A stretch of 64,000 nt of DNA, taken from positions 1 through 64,000 of the forward strand of contig CAWGJU010000006.1 of NCBI GenBank assembly GCA_963822985.1. Reading direction: 5' to 3'. Within the stretch, counting starts at the first letter, position 1; every line of letters begins with the position of its first letter. This document shows, in pieces, positions 51,151 to 60,154 of this stretch. Both the position numbers and the translations under genes were made by a program. The stretch comes from Thermohalobaculum sp963822985 (GTDB lineage Bacteria; Pseudomonadota; Alphaproteobacteria; Rhodobacterales; Rhodobacteraceae). Under the pieces are notes generated by a model. That model was not told where the DNA came from and did no database searches. It saw only the letters and a list, made by a program, of their open reading frames with translations.

Positions 51151-51347
51151 TCCGCCAAAAAGGGCTTGCGCTATGGGTACAAGATCACACAGCCCTCGGG
51201 CTCGGCCTGGCCGCCTGCCAGAAGGGCCTCTCCGTCGGCTTCACCACCGCCGCCGGCCTCGTCCACGAATTGATGGAGGCCCGCGACGAACGCCGGCTCC
51301 TGCGCCTGCAGAAGCAGATGGCGAACCAGAAGCTGTTGATCATCGAT

Positions 51348-51386
51348 GGTGAGGCGCGAGCGCGCCACCGGTCCGAGCGCCGCGCC
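51348..51386. repeat. 39-bp hairpin insertion in istB (candidate miniature element, copy 2)
   Basis: The insert begins GGTGAGG directly after the Walker B Asp codon GAT. GGCGCG (51353-51358) pairs with CGCGCC (51381-51386). The loop contains the same 17-base core GCGCCACCGGTCCGAGC (51362-51378) as at 44835-44851. Two bases of the following target (expected GAACTCGGC, seen GAACGGC) are missing. Confidence 0.6.
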
Positions 51387-51540
51387 GAACGGCTTCGTGC
51401 CGCTGTCGAAGACCGGTGCCGAGTTGCTGTTCGAGCTGATCTCCCAGCGCTACGAACGTGGCGCCACGCTGATCACCAGCAACCTGCCGTGAGCTGGCCC
51501 CGATTTCCTTGGACACCATTTTGTCCGAGGAGAAATCGAG

Positions 51541-51990
51541 ATGAGCGAGACGAGGGACACCAGTATGAACTCGCGCGAAGGAGCGTCTGCTGTTGATGCG
51601 CCTGTGGGCAGGGTGGGCGGGTGCAGCCCGTCCACGCTGTCCACGGGCGAGGCAGCAAGCGAGGGCGGTCGGCTGGAGGTCGGGCCGCTCGGCCACGGGC
51701 AGCGCTGGAGCTTGGCGCGCAAGCGGGCGGTGGTGATGCGGATGCTCCGGGGCGAGTCGGTCGAGCTGCTCTCGCGCGCGCTCGGGGTGCCGGTCCACAA
51801 GCTCGAGCGCTGGCGCGACAAGGCCGAGGCGGCGCTCGACGGGGCGCTGAAGGAGCGCGAGAGCGACACCGCCGACGCCGATCTCGCCGCGGCCATGCAG
51901 CGCATCGGCGAGCTCACCATGGAGAACGAGCTCCTGCGCGCGAGGATGGAGCGCCCGAGCGGCCCTTTGGCCCGGAGGAGGTCGCGGTGA
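51541..51990 (+). CDS. IS transposase OrfA, copy C
   Basis: 149 aa, same as copy B. HTH (SLARKRAVVMRML) and zipper (ENELLRARM) segments present. Start 51 bases inside the IS; stop overlaps orfB by GTGA. Confidence 0.86.
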   Translation: MSETRDTSMNSREGASAVDAPVGRVGGCSPSTLSTGEAASEGGRLEVGPLGHGQRWSLARKRAVVMRMLRGESVELLSRALGVPVHKLERWRDKAEAALDGALKERESDTADADLAAAMQRIGELTMENELLRARMERPSGPLARRRSR

Positions 51991-52898
51991 CGGCCGGGGC
52001 GATCTCTCCCACGACCGGCCGCCGCTACGGCGTCGCGCGCGTCTGCCGCGTCTGGGGCGTGGCGCGCTCGTCGTTCTACGCCGCGAGGGCCGCCGTCGCC
52101 GAGGAGCGGCCGCAGCGGACGCCCGGCCGGCGCGGACCGAAGCCCGCGATCTCCGACGCCGATCTCCTCGCCGCGATCCGGGCCGACCTCGTGCGCTCGC
52201 CCTGGTCGGGCGAAGGGCATCGCAAGGTGTGGGCGCGCTTGCGTGTGCTCGACGGCCTGCGCGTCGCGCGAAAGCGCGTGCTTCGCCTCATGCGGGAGAA
52301 CGCGCTCCTCTCGCCGCATCGGGCACGCCCGCGCCCGGAGCAGACGCACGATCGCAGGATCGTCACCGAGGCGCCGAACGTGATGTGGGCGATCGACGCG
52401 ACGCAGATCACCACCGCCCGCGACGGCAAGGTCTGGCTCTTCGGCGTCGCCGAGCACTGGAACGCCGAGCTCGTCGGTTGGCATGTGACGAAGCACGGCA
52501 CCCGGCACGAGGCCCTGCAGGCGATGAGCATGGCGGTGTCCGAGCAGTTCGGGCACCTCGGCCGCGACGCCGCCCGAGGTCTCGCCCTGCGGCACGACCA
52601 CGGCAGCGCCTTCATGTCCGAGGACTTCCAGCGCCAGGTGAAGGCCTGGGGCATGACGCCGAGCTACGCCTTCGTCGCCCAGCCCGAGACGAACGGCGTC
52701 ATCGAGCGCCTCTTCCGCACCTTCAAGGAGCAGGTCGTGTACGGACGGATCTTTCAGACGATCAAGGAGGTCCGCGACGCCGTTCGCGCGTTCGTCGCCC
52801 GCTACAATACTGAGTGGCTGGTCGAGAAGAACGGCCTCGTCAGCCCCACGGCCGCGAGAGAGCGCTGGATGGCGGCCAACCTCAAGGCGGCCGCGTAG
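51987..52898 (+). CDS. IS transposase OrfB (rve integrase), copy C
   Basis: 303 aa, identical to copies A and B. Triad contexts WAIDATQI, RHDHGSAF and NGVIERLF. GTG start overlapping orfA. Intact. Confidence 0.88.
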   Translation: MTAGAISPTTGRRYGVARVCRVWGVARSSFYAARAAVAEERPQRTPGRRGPKPAISDADLLAAIRADLVRSPWSGEGHRKVWARLRVLDGLRVARKRVLRLMRENALLSPHRARPRPEQTHDRRIVTEAPNVMWAIDATQITTARDGKVWLFGVAEHWNAELVGWHVTKHGTRHEALQAMSMAVSEQFGHLGRDAARGLALRHDHGSAFMSEDFQRQVKAWGMTPSYAFVAQPETNGVIERLFRTFKEQVVYGRIFQTIKEVRDAVRAFVARYNTEWLVEKNGLVSPTAARERWMAANLKAAA

Positions 52899-53121
52899 TG
52901 CAAACTATTGTCCAGGGAACCGGGTGCGGTACACCAGCAACCTGCCGTTCGATGAGTGGACCGAGATCTTCGCCTCCGAGCGCCTGACCGGCGCGCTGCT
53001 CGACCGGCTGACCCACCACGTCACCATTCTCGAGATGAACGGCGACAGCTATCGGCTCGCCCAGAGCCGCACGAGAAAAACCTCAACCAACGCCTGACGC
53101 CAGCAGACCGAGGTTGGCCTT

Positions 53122-54916
53122 TCAGGCCAACGCGCCTTGGCACACGCCAGCTATTCGGGGAGCGCGCGTGCCAAGGCGCGCGCCATCTCCCAGCATCAGC
53201 TCCCGATCCCCCAGCTGGCAGACTTTTGCGCCGCCCATTGGCCTGCTTTTGCTCCGCCGTTGACAGATGCTCGGGCGCGGTTCCGATCGCCGCGTCCGGG
53301 CGCTCCTACAGACCTGGCCGGGATGGTCGAGATCCCGGCAGGTCAACCGCCGCTCGCGCGGATCTTGACGCCCGACCTGACTGTCGGGGCAGCGAACCTC
53401 GGCTGCATCGACGTGCACCGCCGCATAGCCCTGATCCGTGGAAAGCATGAACACGTTGGAGAGGTAGCCCCCCAGGACGAGGTGGATGATGTCCACGCCC
53501 GAGGCCTTCGCTTTCTCGGCCGCCTTCGGACATCGGCACCATGCCGATCTGGACAGTATCGACGACGCGGGCGGACGCAGACAGCGCCGACAGAAAGGCG
53601 GTGATGTTCGCAGCATCGACCGCCTTCTGAGTGTGACCGGGAGTTCCCGCCTCACCCACCGCGATCGGCACCAGAATGCGCTCATCGAGCAGACCTGCGG
53701 CCTGGGGCCGCGAGCAGTTCAGCGCCTTCGGCAAGGCGATGATGTGGACCAGGTTGCGTGCGGAGGCCGCCACCTTCCGGCCGGCATTGGCATTGAAGAC
53801 AGGATGCTTTTCGTGGGGTGGGATGAGGCGTTGGGCGATCAGGAGATGCCGCAGCGTTTTCGGATGCAGGCCGCTCTCCTTGGCCAGCGACGCGACGCTG
53901 TGAAGGCGCCGCTCAGGCACTCTCTCCCCCAGCAGCATCTCGCCCGTGGCCATCTCGACCGTGTCGGCCATGTGCTCGCGAACGATGCGCTTGATGTCCC
54001 CAGCATCCTTCGCGGTCTTGGGCGACGCGAGCCACTCGAACAAGCGGCCAAAGACGTTTCGATGCAGCGGCCGCCGGCCCGTTTTGCGGAATGCGGCCTG
54101 GACTTGACTCAGCCCTTCCCGGATGCCTGCTTCGCCGTTTGAGGTTAAGGCGTAGCCGGCTCGACCAGCACGATCCCATTCATCGGCGCTCAGGTCCCTC
54201 ACCCAGCGGGAGGCTCCGAATTCCACCAGCGCCCCGATCATCTCTGTCGCGCGAACCGCCTGCTCCAGGGACTGGCTGTCCAGCCATTCCGGTCCGGCGA
54301 GACCGGTCAGCCGAGACATCGCATATTCCTGCAGGGGGGAGACAGCCCGCCGGACGGCCTGGTCCGTCAGCGCCCGCAGGGCGTCTCCGCGCTCCGGGAC
54401 GCGGACTGCGAGCTCGTGGAACTGGTCGTCCCATGTGCGACGTGCCCTGTCGATCAGAGCGATCTCGTGCACCGGGCACGTCCGGACCACGCGCAATGGC
54501 CATTCGAACCTGCCGCGGCGCGCCAGCGCCCGGTCCATGCCGGCCCGATCGTCCTCCAGCAGGCAGGCCGGACAGAACGCAGTCGCGGGGTTCGACAGGA
54601 AGTCCGCCGAGATCGCCTCATCCCGCAGATGGTATCGGCCCTTGCCCGTCGAGATCGGCGTGTTCTCGAGAACCGGGTGCGGGTCGACATCTGCATGGTG
54701 ACAGAGCGCAATGACGGCACTTCGGTCACCGCGTGCGAGGTCGATGGCCCTGATGCCCAGATCGTTGAGAAAGGGCACGACACGGCCGCCGGTGTGAAAT
54801 GGTGCCAGGCGGGCGGCAAAGGACAGATGCGTCTCGGAGCCGTCGAACGGCAAGTGGGGGAAGAGAGTCACCCGAGATATTTCACGCTGCGACCTCGGCG
54901 AAGGTGGCAGCGTCAT
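53122..54916 (-). pseudogene. tniQ: TniQ/TnsD-family transposon targeting protein, frameshift near 3' end
   Basis: TniQ-type proteins recognise target sites for Tn7/Tn5053-like transposons. From the ATG at 54916: LFPHLPFDGSETHLSFAARLA (the TniQ N-terminal signature), HADVDPHPVL, AFCPACLLEDD with zinc Cys, VVRTCPVHEIALI with the second Cys/His pair, then a long C-terminal region with HTH-like SVASLAKESGLHPKTLRHLL. A frame change at about 53545 joins PMSE.. to PKAAEKAKASGVDIIHLVLGGYL. No tniA, tniB or tniR lies nearby, so it is an orphan. An ATG at 54940 is an alternative start. Confidence 0.75.
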
Positions 54917-54940
54917 GGAGATAGGCAAATCTTCTTCCAT

Positions 54941-55341
54941 AGCGGGGTCCGTACTTCTGATGAGACCTGCAGTCGGAGGACGTTTCTCGCATCCTGCCAG
55001 CTACAGGTCCCGGATCCTGTGGACTGCGTCGGCAGCCCACTCAGCCAGAAGATTGGCTCATCGGCAGAAATCGGAAAAAAATTCCGATCTGAGCCGCGAA
55101 AAATCTCGCTGCCCGGCGCTCCTCAGCGGTGAGATGCTCGCGCGCGATGCGCCATTCCCTGCACGTTCCGCGATCGGCCCGCCGTGCCGTCGATCATGCT
55201 CGGGATAAAAATGTGCTCGGCCGCTCAATCCTTGCGTGCGTTCTCGGCGGCGGGCAAGTTTCCGTCGGTCTCCGTCGGAGACCCCGCTGAAAGCACCTCG
55301 CCGCCTGACTGCGAGGGAGTGGGAGACATAGGGGAAATGCC
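54941..55341. other. Intergenic region; no gene recognised
   Basis: About 400 bases between divergent tniQ and the serine hydrolase gene. It should contain both promoters. No family motifs in its open frames. Confidence 0.45.
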
Positions 55342-56673
55342 ATGCAGAAGCATATCGGGATCACCCCGGTGCTGGGGATCCTGTTCACGGCCGGGCTGGC
55401 AATCGCCGAGCCGCTGCCGACCGCCGAACCGGAAACGGTCGGAATGTCGGCCGAACGGCTCGAGCGCATCGGGAGCGCGTTCCAACAGGAGATCGACAAA
55501 GGAGCACTGCCCGGCGCCGTCATCATGGTCGCGCGCGACGGCAAGCTCGTCTACTCGGCCGCGCTGGGGATGGAGAACCCGGACGCCAAGGAGCCGATGG
55601 CGGAGGACAGCATCTTCCGCATCTACTCGATGACGAAACCGCTCGTCTCGGTTGCCGCCATGATCCTCATGGAGGAGGGCAAGCTCGAGCTGACCGACCC
55701 GGTCTCGAAGTTCCTGCCCGAGTTCAAGAACCTGCAGGTCAGCGTGCCCGACACCAACGTCTACGGCAAGACGACCTACAGCACCGTCCCGACCGAGCGA
55801 GAGATGACCGTCCAGGATCTCCTCCGCCACACCGCCGGTCTCGGCTATGGCGAGCTGACCGGGAACACTGAGGTGCAGCAGGGCTATGCGGAGGCCGGCG
55901 TCTTCAACCCCGGCGGAATGGCCTTCGACGCGCGCAGCGTCAGTCCTGAAGATGAAGTGGCGGGGCTCGCGAAGGTGCCGCTCGTCCACCAGCCCGGGAC
56001 GGTCTGGGAATACAGCCTCGCCAGCGACGTGCTCGGCCGCGTGATCGAGCGGGCCTCGGGGCAGCGCCTCGGCGACTTTCTCGAGGAGCGGGTGTTCGGT
56101 CCGCTGAAGATGAAGTCGACCGGGTTCTCCGTTCCGCAGAACGCAATGAGCCGCGTCGCCTCGTCATTCCCCGCGGATGCGGCGGGTAAGCCGATCGAGA
56201 TGATCGACGTCTCGGCGCAGCCGGCGAACAACTCGGGCGGCGCGGGCGGCGTCTCGACCGCTGGCGACTATCTCCGGTTCAGCCAGATGCTGCTCGACGG
56301 CGGCGCTCTGGACGGTGCGCAGGTGTTGAGCCCGACGACGGTGCGGCTGATGGCGTCCGACCATCTCGGCGACCGGATCGAGACGCCGGTCGAGCCGGGC
56401 GAGCTGCTCATGGGCGTGCCCGGCTACACCTTCGGTCTGGGCTTCATGGTGCGCGAGGAGGACGGCATCGCGGGCGTGCCCGGCAGCGAGGGCGAGTTCA
56501 TGTGGGCCGGCTATGGCGGCACCTTCTTCTGGATCGACCCGGCCGAGGATCTCGTCGCCGTGCTGATGACGCAGATGCCGGGCGCGACGCGGGCGTACTA
56601 CCGCAAGCTCGTCAAGCAGCTCGTCTACCAGGCGATCACGGACAGCGCGGAGGACGGTCAGCTGCTGCAATGA
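55342..56673 (+). CDS. Serine hydrolase, class C beta-lactamase/EstB family
   Basis: A 443-aa exported protein with signal peptide (1-22, ending AIA). The catalytic S96-M-T-K99 motif lies in FRIYSMTKPLVS, the Tyr motif is YSLASDV near 230, and a third box-like region GGAGGVSTAGDYLRFSQM is seen. GYGGTFFWIDP replaces the KTG/HTG triad region. Such enzymes are esterases or D-aminopeptidases more often than antibiotic beta-lactamases. Intact gene between phage remnants, probably cargo. The ribosome site is weak (GGGGAAATGCC). Confidence 0.88.
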   Translation: MQKHIGITPVLGILFTAGLAIAEPLPTAEPETVGMSAERLERIGSAFQQEIDKGALPGAVIMVARDGKLVYSAALGMENPDAKEPMAEDSIFRIYSMTKPLVSVAAMILMEEGKLELTDPVSKFLPEFKNLQVSVPDTNVYGKTTYSTVPTEREMTVQDLLRHTAGLGYGELTGNTEVQQGYAEAGVFNPGGMAFDARSVSPEDEVAGLAKVPLVHQPGTVWEYSLASDVLGRVIERASGQRLGDFLEERVFGPLKMKSTGFSVPQNAMSRVASSFPADAAGKPIEMIDVSAQPANNSGGAGGVSTAGDYLRFSQMLLDGGALDGAQVLSPTTVRLMASDHLGDRIETPVEPGELLMGVPGYTFGLGFMVREEDGIAGVPGSEGEFMWAGYGGTFFWIDPAEDLVAVLMTQMPGATRAYYRKLVKQLVYQAITDSAEDGQLLQ

Positions 56674-56939
56674 CCGGGGCTGCCGAGGCTATGGCTTCGG
56701 CACGGGGGCGGCGCCCATCATGGCGTCGCCCGAGCTGCAATTTAGAGCGGGCGTCGACGCCTATCTCCGGCCGCGGTGGCCGGAGCTGCTCGAGCCGTTT
56801 TCCGAGTTGATCAAGCCGGCACGGTCGTCTCGGCTGGAGAAACCGAGCCCGGCGCACGCCCCGAGAGGGCGTCAAGCCGCGATCGTCCCCGTCGGGATAC
56901 CGACGGAGTGCCTCGCTAACCCCGGTGTTGAGGTTCAGG
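56674..56939. other. No gene recognised
   Basis: About 265 bases between the hydrolase and the portal fragment. Open frames on both strands show no family motif. It may be decayed phage sequence. Confidence 0.4.
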
Positions 56940-57176
56940 CCTTGCGGCGGGCGAAGATCATCGCGCGCCGGTGCAGATCACGTCCCGGGCGTAGCCGTTG
57001 TTCCGCGCGAGCCACCGGGCCCGGGCGGTGATGTCTCCGCCCGCCGCTGCGACGATCGTGTTGAGATCCGCCCCGCTTGGGGTGAAATGCCGGAGCCGGC
57101 ATCCGGACTGGCCGGCCCCGGAGCCGCCGACCAGGGCACCACCGCGCCGGCGCCATCTGTTGATCGCACTCGAGCA
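56940..57176 (-). pseudogene. Phage portal protein, N-terminal fragment
   Basis: In minus-strand frames from about 57176: ADLNTIVAAAGGDITARARWLARNNGYARDVI can be read near 57060-56965 in two shorter pieces. It matches the segment of lambda-family portal proteins (gpB) where arginine-rich helices precede RNNPYAR. The preceding stretch is in another frame. The gene is cut at about 56940. It follows the gpW-like gene directly. Confidence 0.5.
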
Positions 57177-57405
57177 TCAGAGCCCTTCCTCGCGGTCGTA
57201 CGCACGATCCGCCGGCGGCCGCTGGTCCTGGCGGCATCGATGCGGCGCTCCGATCGGCGATGGCTGTCGCCAGATCGGCGTCGGTCGCATAGGTCAGGCG
57301 CCGGCCCTCGAACTCGACCGTGCGGACGCCGCGCCAGCGTGCGCCGTGCAGCGCGTCGCGCTTCGCCCTCAGCTCGGCCTCGTTGATAGGCTCACCGAAG
57401 GGTAA
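57150..57405 (-). pseudogene. Phage gpW-type head-tail joining protein, frameshifted
   Basis: INEAELRAKRDALHGARWRGV, RTVEFEGRRLTYATDADLATAIAD, then after one base shift ERRIDAARTSGRRRIVRTTARKG. This is the compact gpW/phage joining protein pattern with C-terminal basic strand. Located just upstream of the portal, as gpW and gpB are in lambda. The start is unclear; upstream DYAPLPFGEP could be the terminase end. Confidence 0.55.
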
Positions 57406-57475
57406 GGGGGCGTAGTCGCGGGGCGGCCGCTGGTGTGTCCGCTTGATCGCCGTTCCGTTAAAGCCGCAGACCGGA

Positions 57476-58555
57476 TCAACCTGCTTTGACGAGCGCTATC
57501 CTCGCGAGCGGGATCTTGGTCGGCTCCGGCCGGGTGGCGAGCGCCGCCGCCATGTTCTCGCCCAGCCGCGCGATGAAAGCAGCGCGTCGTGCCTCCGCAT
57601 CTTGTCCCTCGATAGACCGGGCGAGCGTCGGAAATACCGAAGCGCGCGAGAACGCCATCCAACGTGCCCCGAAGCCCGCCGCATCACCATCGGCCAGGAA
57701 CTGGCGCCAGATGTCGTCTTCCGCGAGGAAGATCTCCGCGGCTTCGACCCTCAGCCCATCGAATGCACTGGCTGAGAATGGCGCGAGGAACTCGTCGAGA
57801 GTCCGTCCGACGGTGGGAATGGCCATCAGCGACGCCTCGGCGGCGCTGATGACCCTTTCGGTCACGCAGGCCTGAACGCCCGCATACATCGCCTCACGGC
57901 AAGGGCGGTAGCCGAAGTCGCCCTCGGCGTCGCTCGCCATCGTCACGATCACGAGCCGACCTCCCGGGCGCAGCTCGGCGGCGCGGGCGGCAAGAAAGGT
58001 GCGCCAGTCAGCATCAGCCTGTGCGGCGTAAGCGGCCCGGGCGCCCGGGTCGTCGCTGAAGGCGAGCTGCAGCTGGTCGGGAATGGGAGCGGGCACGCGG
58101 CTCAGCCACTGCACCGCCCAGGCCGACCAGCCGAGGGTGACCGAGGCCGGTGGCAGGATCTGGCCATAGAAGGACCGCCCGACCGCCATAGGGAAGACGG
58201 CCGCATCGCCGCGCAGATAGCTGCCGGGATCATTGGCGACCACCGCAAAGGAGCGCCGCGAAGTCGTTGTGGGCAGGTCGGTGTGGACGACAGTGATCGC
58301 GCGGTCGGATCCAATCCGGTGGCGCAGCGCGGTGATGGCCGTCCGGATCGGCTCGAGCGAGTTCCGTCCCTCGGACGCGCCATAATCCGCGATCACGATG
58401 GGCTCGGGGCCGTCTGCGAGCGGCACGGCTTCGGCGGCGGCGAGGAAGAGCGGGAGCGCCGGTGAGGCACCGTGTTCTTGCACGCTCGAGGATCGGTTGT
58501 AGGCGCCGTCGCCCTCCATCGGGGCTGGGGTTGTCGGCGGCAGCAGATCAGCCAT
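57476..58555 (-). CDS. SABATH-type SAM-dependent carboxyl methyltransferase
   Basis: 359 aa. The opening MADLLPPTT...GDGAYNRSSSVQEHG and the SAM-binding loop IVIADYGASEGRNSLEPI, followed by SFYGQILPPASVTLGWSAWAVQWLSRVP, are characteristic of the SABATH family (salicylate, jasmonate or indole-acetate methyltransferases of plants, also found in some bacteria). VIVTMASD and the C-terminal helical cap are present. It would methylate a small carboxylic acid; the substrate is unknown. Intact. Isolated from other metabolic genes. Start at 58555 agrees with the family's N-terminal length. Confidence 0.82.
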   Translation of the reverse strand: MADLLPPTTPAPMEGDGAYNRSSSVQEHGASPALPLFLAAAEAVPLADGPEPIVIADYGASEGRNSLEPIRTAITALRHRIGSDRAITVVHTDLPTTTSRRSFAVVANDPGSYLRGDAAVFPMAVGRSFYGQILPPASVTLGWSAWAVQWLSRVPAPIPDQLQLAFSDDPGARAAYAAQADADWRTFLAARAAELRPGGRLVIVTMASDAEGDFGYRPCREAMYAGVQACVTERVISAAEASLMAIPTVGRTLDEFLAPFSASAFDGLRVEAAEIFLAEDDIWRQFLADGDAAGFGARWMAFSRASVFPTLARSIEGQDAEARRAAFIARLGENMAAALATRPEPTKIPLARIALVKAG

Positions 58556-59007
58556 AAGCGTCCCCCGTCCCGCTGCGGCGACCGGCCCCGCTGCGCTCGC
58601 CGACAGTCTACGCCCGGACGGGCGCCGAAAATAGGCGCGGCGCGCCGAGCTTCACGGTCTCACCTCAGATAGGCAGGCGTGATCAAGGACGACGACAGGG
58701 CTGGCGATGTTCGTGCACACCGTCATCGCGCCAACCTGAGACGAGCGACTTCGTCAAAGGGCTGTTAGCCGCCAGACGATGACGCTGAGACCGTGCCGCC
58801 CTGAGCGTTGGGGGGCCGATCTCGGGCTTGAAATTAAGCTGCCGTGGGACTCTCCGTTCTTGTAATCCCGCCGGGTTCAGGCCATGTCCGTCGGGCTTAG
58901 TTATCTCCATCGAGCCTACTGTCTCCTCAATGGCTGCAGTCTCTCGGTTTTGCTGACTGCGCCAGGCTGCCGCATCCTGCGGGCAGCGCTATCAAGGAGA
59001 CGTCACG
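58556..59007. other. Intergenic region and csp leader
   Basis: About 450 bases. No convincing gene. Its right part is the 5' leader of the cold-shock gene; long structured leaders are usual for csp mRNAs. No clear promoter identified. Confidence 0.45.
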
Positions 59008-59211
59008 ATGGCCAATGGCACCGTGAAATGGTATAACCCCACAAAGGGCTTCGGCTTCATCCAGCCCGACGATGGCAGTAAGGACGTGTTCGTCCACGCA
59101 TCGGCTCTCGAGCGCGCTGGCATCAGGTCCCTCGATGATGGCCAGAAGGTCGCCTTCGACGTTCAGGACGGCCGGGACGGGCGGCTATCTGCCGAAAACC
59201 TGTCGGTGTAA
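59008..59211 (+). CDS. Cold-shock protein, CspA family
   Basis: A 67-aa OB-fold RNA chaperone with RNP1-type KGFGFIQPDD and RNP2-type DVFVHASAL motifs, opening MANGTVKWYNPTKG. Full length. Ribosome site AAGGAGA 9 bases before the ATG. Confidence 0.95.
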   Translation: MANGTVKWYNPTKGFGFIQPDDGSKDVFVHASALERAGIRSLDDGQKVAFDVQDGRDGRLSAENLSV

Positions 59212-59449
59212 GACGGACGCGTAAATCGAACGGGGTGCGGCAGTGTCGTGTCCCGGACGATCTGAGCCGCAGCGCTCCCGCTGAGACGGATCGTGGACTG
59301 AGTTGGCTCGATATGGCCGTGCATCGATCCTTCGAAGAGGCGGGACGGGATTCAACCGCGTCTGCGAGGTTTCGATCACCCTGGGCCTGGTCGAGCCCAG
59401 CGTCGCTCAGATGCTCGGTGCGCGCGCTCGCGCGAGTTCGACCTGTCGA

Positions 59450-59808
59450 GTGCTGAGCAGACCGGCATTGGCGACCCGCGGATTTCGGCTGCCGTGCATC
59501 AGATTGCTAACGCCGGCGAACTGGCCGCCAGCTTCGATGGCCGCAGCGTTACCTATGGGTTCGGCGAGCTCGACGCTCTGGTACCAGCCTACGCAGCAAC
59601 GATCCGCGAGAGCCAGGGCTCGGAGTACCCCGCGGTCGTCATCCCGATCATGACGCAGCACTACGCGATGCTGCAGCGAAACCTGCTTTACACAGGGGTG
59701 ACGCGTGGCAAGCGACTGGTCGTTCTGTCGGCCACAGAAAGGCTGTCGCCGTTGCGGTACGCAACGTGGCGGGGCGGCGCCGGTGGTCGAAGCTTCGTGA
59801 GTGGTTGA
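59450..59808 (+). pseudogene. C-terminal fragment of a RecD/TraA-type helicase-relaxase
   Basis: Motif VI region of a superfamily 1 helicase: YAATIRESQGSEYPAVVIPI and QHYAMLQRNLLYTGVTRGKRLVV. This resembles RecD2 and Ti-type TraA relaxase-helicases, where the first motif usually reads TIHKSQGSE; here Arg-Glu replaces His-Lys. GELAASFDGRSVTYGFGELD upstream is the SH3-like insert. Everything N-terminal is lost or out of frame. A remnant of a conjugative element or helicase gene. Confidence 0.7.
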
Positions 59809-60154
59809 GCGGTCCAGCAAGGCCACAGCCGCGTGCGATCTGGCCCAGAACCATGGGCGTCAAGATGTAGGGTCCACCACGAGGTTGCGACCAGCGGCCG
59901 ACGGTAGTCGTGTCCCCCGTCGTCGTGGCGATCGCTGCCGGCGGATCGGCCGTTGTAGCGCGACAATCTGGGTGAACGGCGCATAAGGCCGTCGCCCCGA
60001 TTTACGTGGACAGACGCCAATGATTTCGGGGCCAGTCTAATTTGCCGCTGCGCGGCGTCTGCCCCCCGCGGCCGCCGCGAAAGACGCGGCGCAGCGCTTC
60101 CCGCGGTGAAGCAGCGCCAGGTCGACCGGCCCTCATCGAGCCGCTGGAGCGCCG
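59809..60154. other. No gene; possible solo IS end
   Basis: About 345 bases without a gene. At 59998-60040 the minus strand reads ACTGGCCCCGAAATCATTGG, resembling the tip of the 1444-bp IS (AGCTGGCCCCGATTTCCTTGG), which may be a leftover end of a related IS. Confidence 0.4.

Larger units (their letters stand above)
51490..52933. mobile_element. 1444-bp two-ORF rve-type IS, copy C (plus orientation)
   Basis: TGAGCTGGCCCCG at 51490 to GGTGCGGTACA at 52933. It is flanked by a perfect 14-bp direct repeat CCAGCAACCTGCCG (51476-51489 and 52934-52947), the target duplication, within an istB gene. Confidence 0.93.
51178..53097 (+). pseudogene. istB: IS21 IstB remnant, interrupted by a hairpin insertion and by IS copy C
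   Basis: Left part: THTALGLGLAACQKGLSVGF, GLVHELMEARDERRLLRLQKQMANQ, KLLIID (Walker B), then a 39-base insertion at 51348-51386, then GFVPLSKTGAELLFELISQRYERGATLITSNLP up to 51489. The right part after the IS (from 52934) repeats CCAGCAACCTGCCG and continues FDEWTEIFASERLTGALLDRLTHH to a stop at 53095-53097. The Walker A half is missing. This IstB is of a different subgroup from the two others in the window. Confidence 0.85.
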
